Source: Kryptolebias marmoratus
Taxonomy: Eukaryota; Chordata; Actinopteri; Cyprinodontiformes; Rivulidae
DNA: 64,000 nucleotides
Direction: 5' to 3'
NCBI RefSeq assembly: GCF_001649575.2
Contig: NC_051431.1
Location: 24,994,800 to 25,058,799, forward strand
Below, piece after piece: positions 1-10,747 of the stretch. Position 1 is the stretch's first letter, and each line of letters starts with the position of its first letter. Under the pieces are notes generated by a model. That model did not search any database and was not told the DNA's origin. It saw only the letters and a list, made by a program, of their open reading frames with translations. Position numbers and translations under genes: made by a program.

Positions 1-2
1 AC

Positions 3-137
3 CTGGAGGGTCTGGAGACCAGCGGATCAGTTCGGCAATATGTCAGATGGCTTGACGTTATCGATAGAGTTCAGTGGAAACCATTTGGTGTAAAAAAAAC
101 CTCTGTGGACCTGCCTACTCTGAAAAAAATGCAGTGA
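3..137 (+). CDS. Possible C-terminal coding tail at window edge
   Basis: The frame is open from the window edge for 44 codons to a TGA at 135-137. The peptide is of mixed composition and ends in a basic stretch (LKKMQ). I do not recognise the family. The bases up to about 110 are less AT-rich than what follows, which would fit the end of a terminal exon, but an open frame of this length can occur by chance. An alternative is the tail of a mobile-element ORF. The upstream part lies outside the window. Confidence 0.22.
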   Translation: MEGLETSGSVRQYVRWLDVIDRVQWKPFGVKKTSVDLPTLKKMQ

Positions 138-2434
138 CTCATTAAGAATTTCTCACAAAAAAAGTGTGATGCATGTTATGGAAGATAAGATTTTGTGAAA
201 AGTCTTCTGATGTCTCTTCAGTAGATTTAACAGAACTGTTATGTAAGGTATTGTCTGTTCACATTTCAATGCCAGGTTATACCACCCTCCTAATCACACA
301 GCCTTCCAGCTCATGATGAGGCAGGTGACCTTGGTTCTGATAAGCTCTCAACACTTGATTAAAAAGCATACTTCTATAGTCTTAGGACAGACGTGTTCCA
401 CTGCTTGAAATTGTCTCATTCCTGAAATTTTTTGCTCAAGTTTTTTTTTTCTGATAAACTGATGAAAATCAGCAAGATGTCTCTTCCAGTCTCACTTTGT
501 ATTTTTGCCACGGCAAAGCGGTGTTAAATACTAGCAAAACAGAAGTATGTAATAAAAAAAAAAAATGTCTGTTGAAAAAAAAAAGTAGGGAGACTGTCAA
601 AAGCCTACACTAAGCAAAAGAAAAAAAAAACAAGGCAGCTAATATTTAGAGTGGCAGAGAGAAGAGAAAGAGTTTGACCGACAAAGAGAGGAAGGGGATG
701 ACGCAGAACAGTTATCAGATAAAACCTTAGTTTCATGTTCAAAAGTCAGCATTATGGACAGGAAATGACCTAGAAGATGTTTCTAGGTTTTTTTGTAATG
801 CTATTTGCACTTCCCAGATACTATGAGGTTTCAAAAATTCATCCAGAAATACTGGTGTCAGTTTTCCTGCTAATCTGTCTTGAAAATCCATAATGCAAGC
901 TCCTAAACTTCCCTGTGAAAATGGCAATACTAGTTGTCATACTTCAGCGTTTTGAAAAACGTGTATCATTAATTTCAAACCTTTAAAAGTCAGCAAGAAC
1001 AAGTTGTTAATCTTTGTTATGAGTTACATAAACATTCCTTTCTATACAGTATATCCCAGAGAGATGCTTTTCAGTTAGGATCAAAAGGAGCCATTTAACT
1101 CTGAGAGAAAAACCAGTGAAAAAAGGGATTTTATCAGATTTTTACTAAGATAGCTAATTAGTGAACAGTGGCACTTTAACATGTTTATGATCCTTTCTTT
1201 TTGCTCTGCAGAAGATTATTGTTTCCATCATAAATTGTGATACAGCCTGGTAAGAAGTGTACCAGCTTTATAGTACTGCAATGGAAGTTAAATTTTTGGG
1301 ACACTAATCCTGCTTTGTAAGAAAAAAAGAGAAAATTTTATGTTCGTTTTGAATGTTAGGTATCTTGTACATTGAAGATTATTTTTAAACTTTTAAATTA
1401 CCAGCCTTAAGAACCCTGCATTATCATCACATACCATGCCAGCACATTAAATCCACCATATAATATTCAGTTTTCAAAGGCCAAATAACTTGTTCGTCTG
1501 AGCAAGTAAAATCCACTTCAGCAGACAAACAAGTGACTCAGCTGATGTTTCTTTGTGTTTTTGTAAAGAAATTAAATTTAGATTTCTCAGATGTCATCAA
1601 ATACAATCTGTTATTGAAATAAAACAGGAGGAACAAAAAGACTTCAAAATAAAGACTTCACCGCTGTGGAAGTTTGGGCTCCAAAATTAGCCTTTTAGTT
1701 GTATTTATAAATGTAAAGTAATAGCTTTGACAAGAAAATGTGTTAGGAAACTGAAGTATTTTTCCATGTCTTGGCTATAAATGTCATTTTCCTAAATTGG
1801 AAAATATTTTCTGTCTCTAACCTGAGTTATTTCAAAAGGCTTATGAAGACAGTGTGGCATGCTGAATAATATTGTGGACTGTCACAGTACAGAATTGAGT
1901 CTGAGCCCTCTCATTGAGTCAATAAGTTTTCTGCTTTTCCATGAATGCTTATTTGGCAGGGCTAAGCATAAATCTTACATGGGCAGGATCAATAATAATG
2001 GATATGACTGGTTAAAGAAAACAGATGTTTTGAGTTAAATATTGAAAAATAAGTACTTGTGATTTGGCATCATGTCACATGAACACAGCCTTATTATAAA
2101 TAATAGGCAATGTAAATCAAACAATTCCTGTGTCTTTATTGTGTATTTCTTATGCTTTCTGTAAACTAATCTGCTTTTTGGCATACCAGATTATCAACTT
2201 GTTTTGCCAGCAATATTCAAGCTCTGTCGTGGTTCTTAAAGCTAGTAATATAGATTGTGAACTTTGCACGAAGGGGCTTGATTACAATTCAGATCAATTT
2301 TAACGTTTTCTCTCATTGCTTTTGCCATTCTAATGAACTGTACTCCCATGACCCAACACAAGTGAGTCTGAGGCTACATGTATAAATAAACTGATTTTAT
2401 TTTGGTAAGATCTGATTTTAATGCTTGGTTGTTC
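138..2434. other. Gene-free AT-rich stretch
   Basis: I see no gene here. The sequence is AT-rich with many short A and T runs, and the few open frames are short and unlike any protein I recognise. Confidence 0.6.
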
Positions 2435-2925
2435 ACATTGTAATTTAAATGTGACCACCATCAGACTCCAGTGTGAACGGTCTATGGCTCTGAAGCAACC
2501 CTCTTGTGCAAAAGAAGACGTAATGTCACTCATAAAGTAAAGTCAATATGGATGCTACATCCTGTATGTCAGTGTATCAATTCTTGAGTTGTTCCACTGG
2601 AGCCAAAAATATCATCTGTCATGCTTGTTTTGTCTAATGTTTACATTTAATCTAGCTTCTTCCTGCCTACTCCGGCGCAGTTTTGTGATACCTGTCACAC
2701 TTCAGTGATGTAAAAGTTGGATGAAATGCAACATGACAAGTCAGACTGTGGTCCCTTTGACAAACGTCATATATGTATCTAATTTCAGTCCACATATAAA
2801 AGTGGCCTGGGTTTGATTAAAAAAATGGATTTGTGATTCTCAGAGTGTCAAAAAAAGATATAAGTCACATATGGGCAACAAATCAGATTTAGGTCACTTT
2901 TGCCTGCAGTGTGAACGCAGCTTAA
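2435..2925 (-). mobile_element. MITE-like interspersed repeat
   Basis: Read on the minus strand, the right end begins GCTGCGTTCACACTGCAGG and the interior has GTCACATATG. A second GTTCACAC-type motif lies near 2440-2490. This matches my memory of a common fish non-autonomous DNA element whose ends carry the CGTTCACACTGCAG motif. There is no coding capacity. Boundaries are approximate and I could not find a clean target duplication. Confidence 0.4.
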
Positions 2926-3822
2926 GACAGAGGAAAATGAAAAAGAATGAAGCAGACTGCAATGAATAATTACTGTTAAACAAGAGAACAATAAATTGCT
3001 TTTCTTCTTTTGGTATTTCTAATAGCACATACATGTTTTTCTCCCACGCTTGTCCTCCTAACCCTCCCTGAGCTTCTAGCTGTGAATGTGAGCAGCAGGC
3101 CAGTCTGAATCAGTATTACAAATGGCAGCACTAATAACAAAGATTATCCTTCTCAAGAAGCACTCAACATTCCTAAATATTAGAGCTCAGAGAAAATAAC
3201 ACCCTAGCTTGCTTGGAAAACAGTTTAGGTACTTTTGTTTTGCGTGTGCAGTAATAAGATGGCCATCCTAATGATTCCCAAAGGATCCACACCTTTTATT
3301 TAAGTGTGTGAGAAAAAAAACATAATTGCCATCATTACAGCAGCCACTTTGATTTCAATCTTTCAAAAGGCTGTGGCTGAGAGAGCTGGAGGGAAAAAGT
3401 GTAAGTGGTAAATTGGAGATCAGGGGATAAGGTGGAAGAGATGAAGTTTGAGTGTGATTGCACAAAATTGAATTATAAGTGTTAAAAATCATGAAACTGG
3501 TATGTCTTTCTGTTATACAGTACATGGACTCTCTTTCTATATAAAATATGCAGCACTTTTTGGGCATATTTTCTGCATTTTGATTTTGTAGAATTACTTC
3601 AAACAGGAATATGAGAAAAGGCAAAAGGCACACAGCAGCAAAATGATAAAGGTGTGTTTGACACCACACACCATTTATAGCTATACCTTTGACTTTTTAA
3701 ATTTTTAAACTGTCATTTTAAGAATGTGGAAACATTGATTGATTTTACTATGTCAGTGTTTCATAAGTATGAGGAAACTAAGCCAAAATGTTTAGATTGA
3801 ATCTTCTAACTGGAACTTGGAG

Positions 3823-3862
<40 letters not shown>

Positions 3863-4604
3863 CTCTTTATATCACAGTAGTGGAAATGGGCTTCCATATG
3901 TTGTGGTTTCACTAATAGCTAGAGGAGGAAATAAATTAGCCACCATCCCATATTGTGCTGGGAAGCTGGGGAAAATTGTAGCCAGATGGTTGATGAAACA
4001 AGTTTACCTCAGCATAAATTCAGTGAATAACAGCAAATGTGGAAATATTTCAAAACATTATCGCCCACCTGCCCTCACCTAAAAAAACCTTTCTCATACT
4101 TATGAGATACAAAGTCACATTTACAGGACAGTGTCTCATATATCATGACTTAGGTTTTTTTTTTAATCAATATGAAATACCATTTCCCAATCAAATCACT
4201 ATATCTCAAAACTACAAAATACTATATAATCTCTTCCTTCATGTAATGCTAGACCTTTCATTTTATGATAGTTGTTACCCCAGGTCTATTTATGTCTCAG
4301 AATACTGCCCCAACTTTGACTCAACTCTCTCTGCATGTTTGAGTGTGTCAGTGTAATTGTTTTTCTTTTTCTCTCTTTTTTACCAAGAGAGCAGCACAAG
4401 ATTTTCAAATGTCATTGCAGAAGTTGTGGGTGACATGCCAGAGTTGTTTTTACAAGTCAGCTTGTAACTATCTAAAACATTTGAAGATGTAAAATAAAGG
4501 ATGCGGGAGGAAAACTATTGCCTGCATGAGGCTACCTGACTTTTGGCTATTTAGTTTTTTATTGTTGCTTTTGGCCCAAAGTCTTGTATCTCCATTTGTC
4601 TTCA
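2926..4604. other. Gene-free AT-rich stretch with (TA)n
   Basis: I see no gene. The only clear structure is the AT dinucleotide run at 3825-3860. Confidence 0.6.
3825..3860. repeat. (AT)n microsatellite
   Basis: Uninterrupted alternating A and T, about 18 units. Confidence 0.97.
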
Positions 4605-5353
4605 GACTAAATCACAATCTCTACAGGATTTCGTGGGCATTTTTTGTGATTGTTGCGGCTAAAATGCCTGATTTTGCAGGACATTTTCCTAAAAGTTGCG
4701 ATTTTTTTTTTTACTAAAATCAATTAAAAAAACATAACTTTTAATATCTAAACCAAAAATACTTACTAGTTTTGTAAGATAATTACCAACAAACATTGAC
4801 ATTATCAAAAGATGCTTTATTTGAGAATTTCGATAGCTTCTAAACTGACATTCATGACCATTTCTGGATTGTCCCTCGTCTGCAGCTCTTCTCACATGTT
4901 TTGCAGACACAAAGTGTTTGTCGATGCGTTTATGTTCGATGTTTACACTGCAGGACGTGCAAAACATCTCCCCCCCCACTCTCGTGCAGCTGGGTAGGAA
5001 ACTGGTTTGCGCGGTCCTTTGCTGAAATCTTTGTGGGCAAATGTGAAGCATTAGCACAGATTTTCGCCTCGGTCGCTGCTCCTGCACGCTCCCGGCATTC
5101 TGATGTTAACAGGACGTGACGTCATGTGTCTTCTTCATGAGTTATTTGGGGTTATTTTGTATTCCACACTACACAAACCCATAAAGAAGACACCAGACCG
5201 CAGAAATGGTGGCGAATCACTTTAGAAACAATAAATATTGTGTTAAAGTTGTGGTGTTTTGGGCAAAGTTGCAAAAATTTGCGATTTTGCGGGGTTTGCT
5301 TGATTTTCCGTTAATAGTTGCGATCGCAACATCGCAAAATCCTAGAGGGTCTG
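4605..5353 (-). mobile_element. hAT-like DNA transposon fragment with BED-type finger (copy 1)
   Basis: This is the first of two copies of one element; the other, inverted, is at 18780-19323. On the minus strand it begins CAGACCCTCTAGGATTTTGC at 5353, then runs through a shared leader into a coding stretch ending near 4800. The encoded peptide has a C-x2-C followed by H-x4-H (FCTSC...KHFVSAKH) and resembles the finger of CGGBP1, a vertebrate protein derived from a hAT transposase. The frame is broken around the G run near 4972, compared with copy 2. The left edge, near CAGACTAAATC at 4605, may be a degraded terminal repeat. No matching 8-bp target duplication was found. The catalytic domain is missing. 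Confidence 0.65.
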
Positions 5354-6226
5354 AAATCAACTTTATTGGTCATCTGTGGTTTTATGCACAGCTAACCAAT
5401 GAAACATTTCCAACAGAGCTTGTGACTACACCATTTATTTAATGGAAAAGAAAGATGGAAAGCCTTGTTTTTGGCAGTACAAGTTTTTTTGCATGACAAT
5501 GTCAATAGTAAAAATTATGTAACATTTTGGCCTTTTAATTACGATTCATCTCAGATTGGTTCATTTAAATTGCTTCCATACAGCTCTCAAGACTGAGACA
5601 GTTTGTCATAATTTGTTTTGACAATCAAATATTTCAAAGCTATGTGGGGTTCGTGTTTAAAAAGCATTTTGAGTTCAGATTTAAAAGTTTGAAAGTTAAC
5701 ATTTTTGGAAGGCAAACCCCACTCTGTTCCTCCAGCTGCTTTTACACTCCTATCTTCAAGGACCCTGAGTCATTTAAAAAAAATAATTTCTCTTTTTTTG
5801 TTTTAAAGACCCTGGGTTTCTGCTGGATGAATTGATGGGTTATCATGTGACTGGGGTGTTTTAACACCATAGTCTGTATCTGAATTAAGGTGTTAAAACA
5901 CCAACATACAAGTGGGCCAAAGAAAAACAACAACAAAAAAGTTAATGATATTAATAAAATAATTTGATTTTCTGAAGTTATTAATATTATTTTGCAAAAA
6001 TGAAGTAGTAATGTTCTTTGAAACATCCTCATCTGCTATACTTGAAATATTTATCTACATGGTATCTGCCATTACCTTCCTTTTCTCTGTTCACACCTCA
6101 TCTTAAAAATAATCACATTTGGTGCTCAACCACCATGTTCCTATGTTGTTTCCTGTAATACAAAATGTGTCATATGCGAAAGACACATGGGGGGAATGGA
6201 AATATGAAATTGAAAATGTAAACATA
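5354..6226. other. Gene-free stretch with a short inverted repeat
   Basis: I see no gene. Perfect 14-bp inverted arms, GGTGTTTTAACACC at 5855-5868 and its complement at 5889-5902, are separated by 20 bases. Confidence 0.6.
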
Positions 6227-6425
6227 TAGTGTCTATAGAAAATATTTAGATGTCTTAAACTTTTCCAAAAAACCCTCTGTAGAAATAAAAGTATACTTTT
6301 ATTTCTACAGAGGGTTTTTTGATAATGCTTTTGTAAAGAAAGCTACAACACTCACCATGTTGATTTATGACAGAAATAAAAGCATAACACATCTAAAGGA
6401 GTGAATACTTTTTATAGGCTGTGTA
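6227..6425. mobile_element. Short Tc1-like MITE with a central perfect palindrome
   Basis: The left end (TAGTGTCTATAGAAAATATT) and the inverted right end (TACACAGCCTATAAAAAGTATT) are related over the CTATA...TATT core. Both abut TA, the target dinucleotide of Tc1/mariner elements. The element is about 200 bp with no coding capacity. Its centre is a 54-bp palindrome at 6267-6320 whose two 27-base arms match perfectly with no spacer. The Tc1 assignment rests on the end sequences and TA; the palindrome is directly visible. Confidence 0.6.
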
Positions 6426-7849
6426 CATTTTAGCTACCTCATACTTGTGAAGCTTGTCTTTATTATAATCATGCCTCTCTTGTCAGTGGTAGTGTGCAAG
6501 AGGAAGTATATTATAATTATATATTATATAATATAATTATGTTTTTCACACATGCATCAAAAGATGACAATAAATTGTTGCTGTACTTAAATATTCATGA
6601 AATAATGTCACAGTTGCTTAAAAAAAAAAATTGGACGCTATGTGGAGCAGCACAGCTGGTGTGTAAAGGAATTTTGCACAAATTCTGCAGATTAAAAGTC
6701 TGTTTGAGTGGTGTCCTCTAAATTATCATGTAATAGTACTGACTCGGCCCTTACCCCTTTTTATTTTGATTTGAGGGACCAGTCTTTTGTGTAATATTTC
6801 AAGATAGTCGTGATTGGTTGTTTTTTAGACTTTCTAAAGGAACAGAAACACTTCATAAAAAACACATGTAATGAACATTAAGTTAAAAATGCAGATTTCC
6901 CCGAAAAAAAAACCAAAACAACAACAATAGTTAAACAATCGTGTAAAGAAAGACTTCAACAGGAATTATTAGTGAAATTTTGATTGGACTGAAGAGCATC
7001 AGACAGGAAGCTGATAAAACAGCAGTTCATGTGAAGCGTGAGTAGGGGAATTACAGAAGCTGAAAGATTAATGCTAATCTTATTAATGCTAGTACTGTTT
7101 ATTAGCATTGGACTGTGTAAAAAAAATATCCTGAAGACAGAGAGTCTTAGGTATTAATAGTCCGGAAATGATGTCAATGCATCTTAACCACAGACTGTTT
7201 TGCTCTTTTCTTTCTGTTTATTGTTTAAGAGTAACTCAAAGAAAAATCATTTAGGTGTCATTCAGTATTAACTTTTTATTCCTCCATGAAGAGCAAATGT
7301 TCTTCTTCATGCTGTAAACTACATGTGGCCCCCCCTAAAGCAAACATTTAAATCATTGTGTTAATGGAGCCATATGCAAATTTGCAATGTCTCACTTAGA
7401 TAGCATATGTGAAACTTTAAATTGCTTTGAATGAGAAATTTGTGCATGATATATTATTAACTGGAAGTTAGATCAATAAAATGTATTGCACGCACACCTT
7501 TGTGAGGGGACAAAGAAAAAAAAACATCAATACTAGAACACTAAAAGCCCAAAACTATCTCATAGATGCAGACTTTGACCACTAAAGATTGCAGAAGTAC
7601 AAAGTCTGTAATGTTGTGATTTTAGTGGACTACACACACTCTTGAATTTCTCAGAAAGGAAACAAGTAAAACAGTAATCTGGGTGGGCTAAAACAGATTA
7701 ATACCTACAATAAATAAGTTAATCTTTTTTTGAGATTTATTTAAAAAGAAGATAGTCCTTAAATGAATTAAAGGTGTAGCATTCCTTAAAGTAATGCATA
7801 TTGACTTTCATGCCAGTGTTTTAGCCTAAGTTAGTTAACTCTGTTAGTC
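6426..7849. other. Gene-free AT-rich stretch
   Basis: I see no gene, and no repeat that I recognise. Confidence 0.55.
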
Positions 7850-8195
7850 TGAGTTATAGCCATTTTGGTCAAAGCTTGAAAGTAGTGTTAAGCACAATCT
7901 CATTTGATATCTCTCATGATCTTGAGTGATCTGTTAGCTCCTGAGGTATGTGCTGTGAATAAGTCTCAGCTTTTACCGCACAAGAGTTTAGCTCAAAACC
8001 TAAAATGGAATTCAGTATAGCCATTTTTGTGTAAACTAAGGTTGATTAGCTGTGGTGGCCATCTTAATTTGGATTGACTTCAAAAGTTATGAAGTTGTAG
8101 ATTGTTATTCAGGAATTTTCTTTTGAGAGTTTCATTGAAAACCACTCAGTAGTTTATGAGATATTTTGCTAACAGACAAACAGGGCTGACTTATA
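7850..8195 (+). repeat. ~290-bp degenerate repeat, unit A
   Basis: This unit shares a series of landmarks, in order, with units at 9445, 9735, 10060 and 48585 (+) and at 34437 and 37853 (-). The landmarks are TTTAGCTCAA, a GCCATCTT block, a TGTAGA block, GTTTCATT, then GAGATATTTTGCTAACAGAC. There is no coding capacity. I recall similar sequence being dispersed in fish genomes but cannot classify it. Confidence 0.7.
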
Positions 8196-8516
8196 TAGTT
8201 TTAAGGTTTTTCACAAAGATCCTGTGTTATGTGTTGAGCTTAAAAGAGTGCTGGAGACGATGCTCAGCTAATACCCCTCAAAAATACCCCAGGCTTTATA
8301 GCTTATTTCAATGTGGGCAAATTGCACCAGTGCAGAGACGCGCAGTGTGCTTAACAGCCACGTCAGAGGCACAAAGTGAGCTTTTGCAATGACCTCGTGA
8401 ATTAGTCACAAAACGCATTTGCAACAAAAACAAGCAAACCACAGCCAGTTTGGTCTTATCTTTGACCAACGAGAGAGATCTTAATACTGCAACAGGACGA
8501 TGAGCCAAAACTCACC
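8196..8516. other. Short gene-free spacer between repeat unit A and the solo LTR
   Basis: I see no gene. It separates repeat unit A from the LTR that begins at 8517. Confidence 0.5.
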
Positions 8517-9219
8517 TGACAAGAATCAGTTAGCGGACCCGGAATTTCAGCCACGACACAGGAGTGGACAGATAACTTGTCTTTATTGAACAGCAAGGAG
8601 AATGCTAAGCGTAGCAGGAGGGCCTCTGATCGCCGCACTGAGAAGAGACAAGATAGTTTTGTTATCCACACGAAAACCAGGAAGTAACCACGGACTGAGG
8701 AGGTTACACTGACCTGGATGATGGTGTGAGGGGAACCAGGACACGATCCTTGCAGGATAGCGGCAGAGCGAAGTCCAGGAACGGGTGTGAGGATTAGCGT
8801 CTCCGAAAGGTAGGCCGCGGGAGCAAAACTTAACTCTTGGTCAGACGGGCAGGGGTCGAAGCCGGGAGATCCAGAACCAGGCAACGGTACCAGTGGGGCA
8901 GGCGAGAAATCCAAGGCCAGGTCACAGGCAGGGGTCGATGTCCAGAAATCCGAAAACCAGCAAGTATCCGACAGGGGCAAGGCGTGAGGAAGAATCCAAA
9001 AGGCAAGAGCAGGGTCGAGGCACAGGAAGTCAGTCCGTGAACGCTGGAAAATTACTTGCTGTTGGGCTTTCATAATCTGGCACTGGAGGAGAGCAGAGAA
9101 GGAGAATATATAGGGCCCAGCCCAGGTGTAGGGGAGGTAATCAACCGAGGACACAGGTGACGAGAATGATAATTACTGGCAAGAGGCATGGCATGGCAAA
9201 CACAGGCAAGATTATTACA
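8517..9219 (-). mobile_element. Solo LTR, minus orientation, with exact 5-bp target duplication
   Basis: On the minus strand the block runs TGTAATAATC...TTCTTGTCA, the TG...CA ends expected of an LTR. It is flanked by the identical 5-mer TCACC at 8512-8516 and 9220-9224. Inside, in LTR orientation, a TATATA lies at 9107-9112 and an AATAAA at 8582-8587, consistent with promoter and polyadenylation signal. The 703-bp block is clearly more GC-rich than its flanks. No pol or gag sequence adjoins, so it is a solo LTR left by recombination. The family (gypsy or ERV-like) is not decidable here. A 232-codon open frame inside it is not a host gene. Confidence 0.85.
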
Positions 9220-9444
9220 TCACCTCAAACTTTTGAAAAAAAAACTCAAAGACGAAAAACAGTATGTGAACGTTTACAGGAGTAATCAACAAAACCAATT
9301 AAACCACATATCAAACAGCACTCTTTTATAGTAGCTAAAAAGAACAAAAGAAGGGAAAGACAAATTAATGTTACATTTACAAATTAAAAGCCTTGCATTC
9401 CTTTCATTCCAGAGTTTTAGATTAATATCCTCTTAAGCAAAGAA

Positions 9445-9710
9445 AAGGTTGATGTATCTCGATCAATATTGTGAGATCTCACACTCAGATTATGTGTTGT
9501 TAATGACTCTCAGCTCAGTATCAATAAGACCTACCTGGTTATAACCATTTTTGTGTTGACTAATGTTGATTACATGTGGTGGTCATCTTGAATTGAAATT
9601 ACTCCAAAAGTTAATCACTTGTAGATGTACATACAAGGATTACTTTCTGAGCATTTGATTAAAATTCATTCAATCTTTCATGATATATTTTGCTAACAGC
9701 CAAACAGACC
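9445..9710 (+). repeat. ~290-bp degenerate repeat, unit B
   Basis: It shares the GGTCATCTTGAATTG, CTCCAAAAGTTAATCA, TGTAGATGTACAT and ATATTTTGCTAACAG landmarks with the other units, in the same order and orientation. It is directly followed by units C and D, making a head-to-tail array. Confidence 0.75.
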
Positions 9711-9734
9711 TGACTCCAGTAATTAATGCTAGGT

Positions 9735-10015
9735 TTACAGCAAAGATTTTGGGCAATGAATAGCACTTAGAGTATGCACTGTGAATTCCTCTCCACTACA
9801 ACCATATTGAATTTTAGCACATTATCCATACAACTGACTAATTCATAGCAATTTCTGTGTTTTCTGTGGTCATTTAGCTGTGGCAGCCATCTTAAATCCA
9901 TTTGACACCAAAACTTAATGAGCTCTAGAGGTACATCGAGTAAATATTTCTTTAAGGTTTCATTAAAACTTGTTTTGTGGTTCATGAAATATTTTGACAA
10001 CAGACAGACAGAATT
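9735..10015 (+). repeat. ~290-bp degenerate repeat, unit C
   Basis: Landmarks GCAGCCATCTTAAAT, AGAGGTACAT, GTTTCATTAAAACTT, TGAAATATTTTGACAACAGACAGACAG follow in the family order. It is more diverged than unit B. Confidence 0.7.
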
Positions 10016-10059
10016 TACTCCAAATAGTTAATGAGAAAATTTTAAAGAAACATCTTATG

Positions 10060-10315
10060 TAACCTGTTAGTGCTCAGAAGCTTTGTTGGAGATCAGTTTC
10101 AGTTACGACCGTACAAAACTTTAGCTCAATATCTGTAAAATTGACTGAGCTATAACTACATTTTGAGTTTTTGAGGCAGCCATCTTGAATTAAGTTGACT
10201 CCAAATTTCTTTCAGTTGTAGAGGTACATGCCTACATTACTTTCTTCAAGTTTCATTAAAATTCATCCAGTGGTCCATGAGATATTTTGGTAAAGGACAG
10301 ACACACTAACACACA
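10060..10315 (+). repeat. ~290-bp degenerate repeat, unit D
   Basis: Landmarks TTTAGCTCAATATCTGTAAA, GCAGCCATCTTGAAT, TTGTAGAGGTACATG, TTCATCCAGTGGTCC and GAGATATTTTGG follow in the family order. It ends in a short CA run about 330 bp before the receptor's upstream splice-acceptor candidate. Confidence 0.75.
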
Positions 10316-10680
10316 CACACAGGGCCATTTGGCTGCGGCCAATATTAATTAAAGTACGAGGTAACATCAGTCTGAATTGCACTTTATGTATAAGAAAACT
10401 GAAACAAAAGCAACAACTGAGGAAACATTTCTACTTCTCTGTCACTGATGTGAACATTTGTGGTTTTCAAGCAAGGAAAAAAAAGCTAATTTCTTTAAAC
10501 ACCTACACAGAGCGCTGTAGGATTTGAACTCTTCCACTCTTGCCAAAGGTGTTTCCTGTTTCACTGTTATATGCCACTTCAAATCGCTAGACCAACCTTT
10601 GCTTACACAGTCTTGATGAATGCGTTCTGAAAAAAAAAACGGCTGTGGTTTGTGTTAGAGTTACACTGACTTGCACTTCT
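10316..10680. other. Immediate upstream region of the receptor gene
   Basis: I see no coding exon. Any promoter or 5' exon would have to lie here or further left, but I find no clear TATA box or donor site that I would defend. Confidence 0.4.
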
Positions 10681-10747
10681 GCTTTTCACTCACAAGCAAT
10701 ACCAGCCAACAAGCGCAACCTTAGAAGCAAATGGGACAGAACACGAG
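10681..10747 (+). other. Candidate splice acceptor and in-frame N-terminal extension of the receptor
   Basis: A pyrimidine-rich run ends in CACAAG at 10691-10696, giving an AG acceptor at 10695-10696. The receptor frame stays open from there through 17 codons to the ATG at 10748; the upstream in-frame stop is a TGA at 10667-10669. The 17 residues include an N-G-T glycosylation sequon, as expected of a class A receptor N-terminus. Without them only three residues would precede the first membrane helix. The true initiator is therefore probably in an unseen 5' exon. A competing ATG at 10731 opens only a six-codon frame. Confidence 0.5.

Noticed and set aside
8456..9154. 232-codon minus-strand open frame
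   Set aside because: It lies inside a solo LTR with clear ends and target duplication, and has no recognisable protein features.
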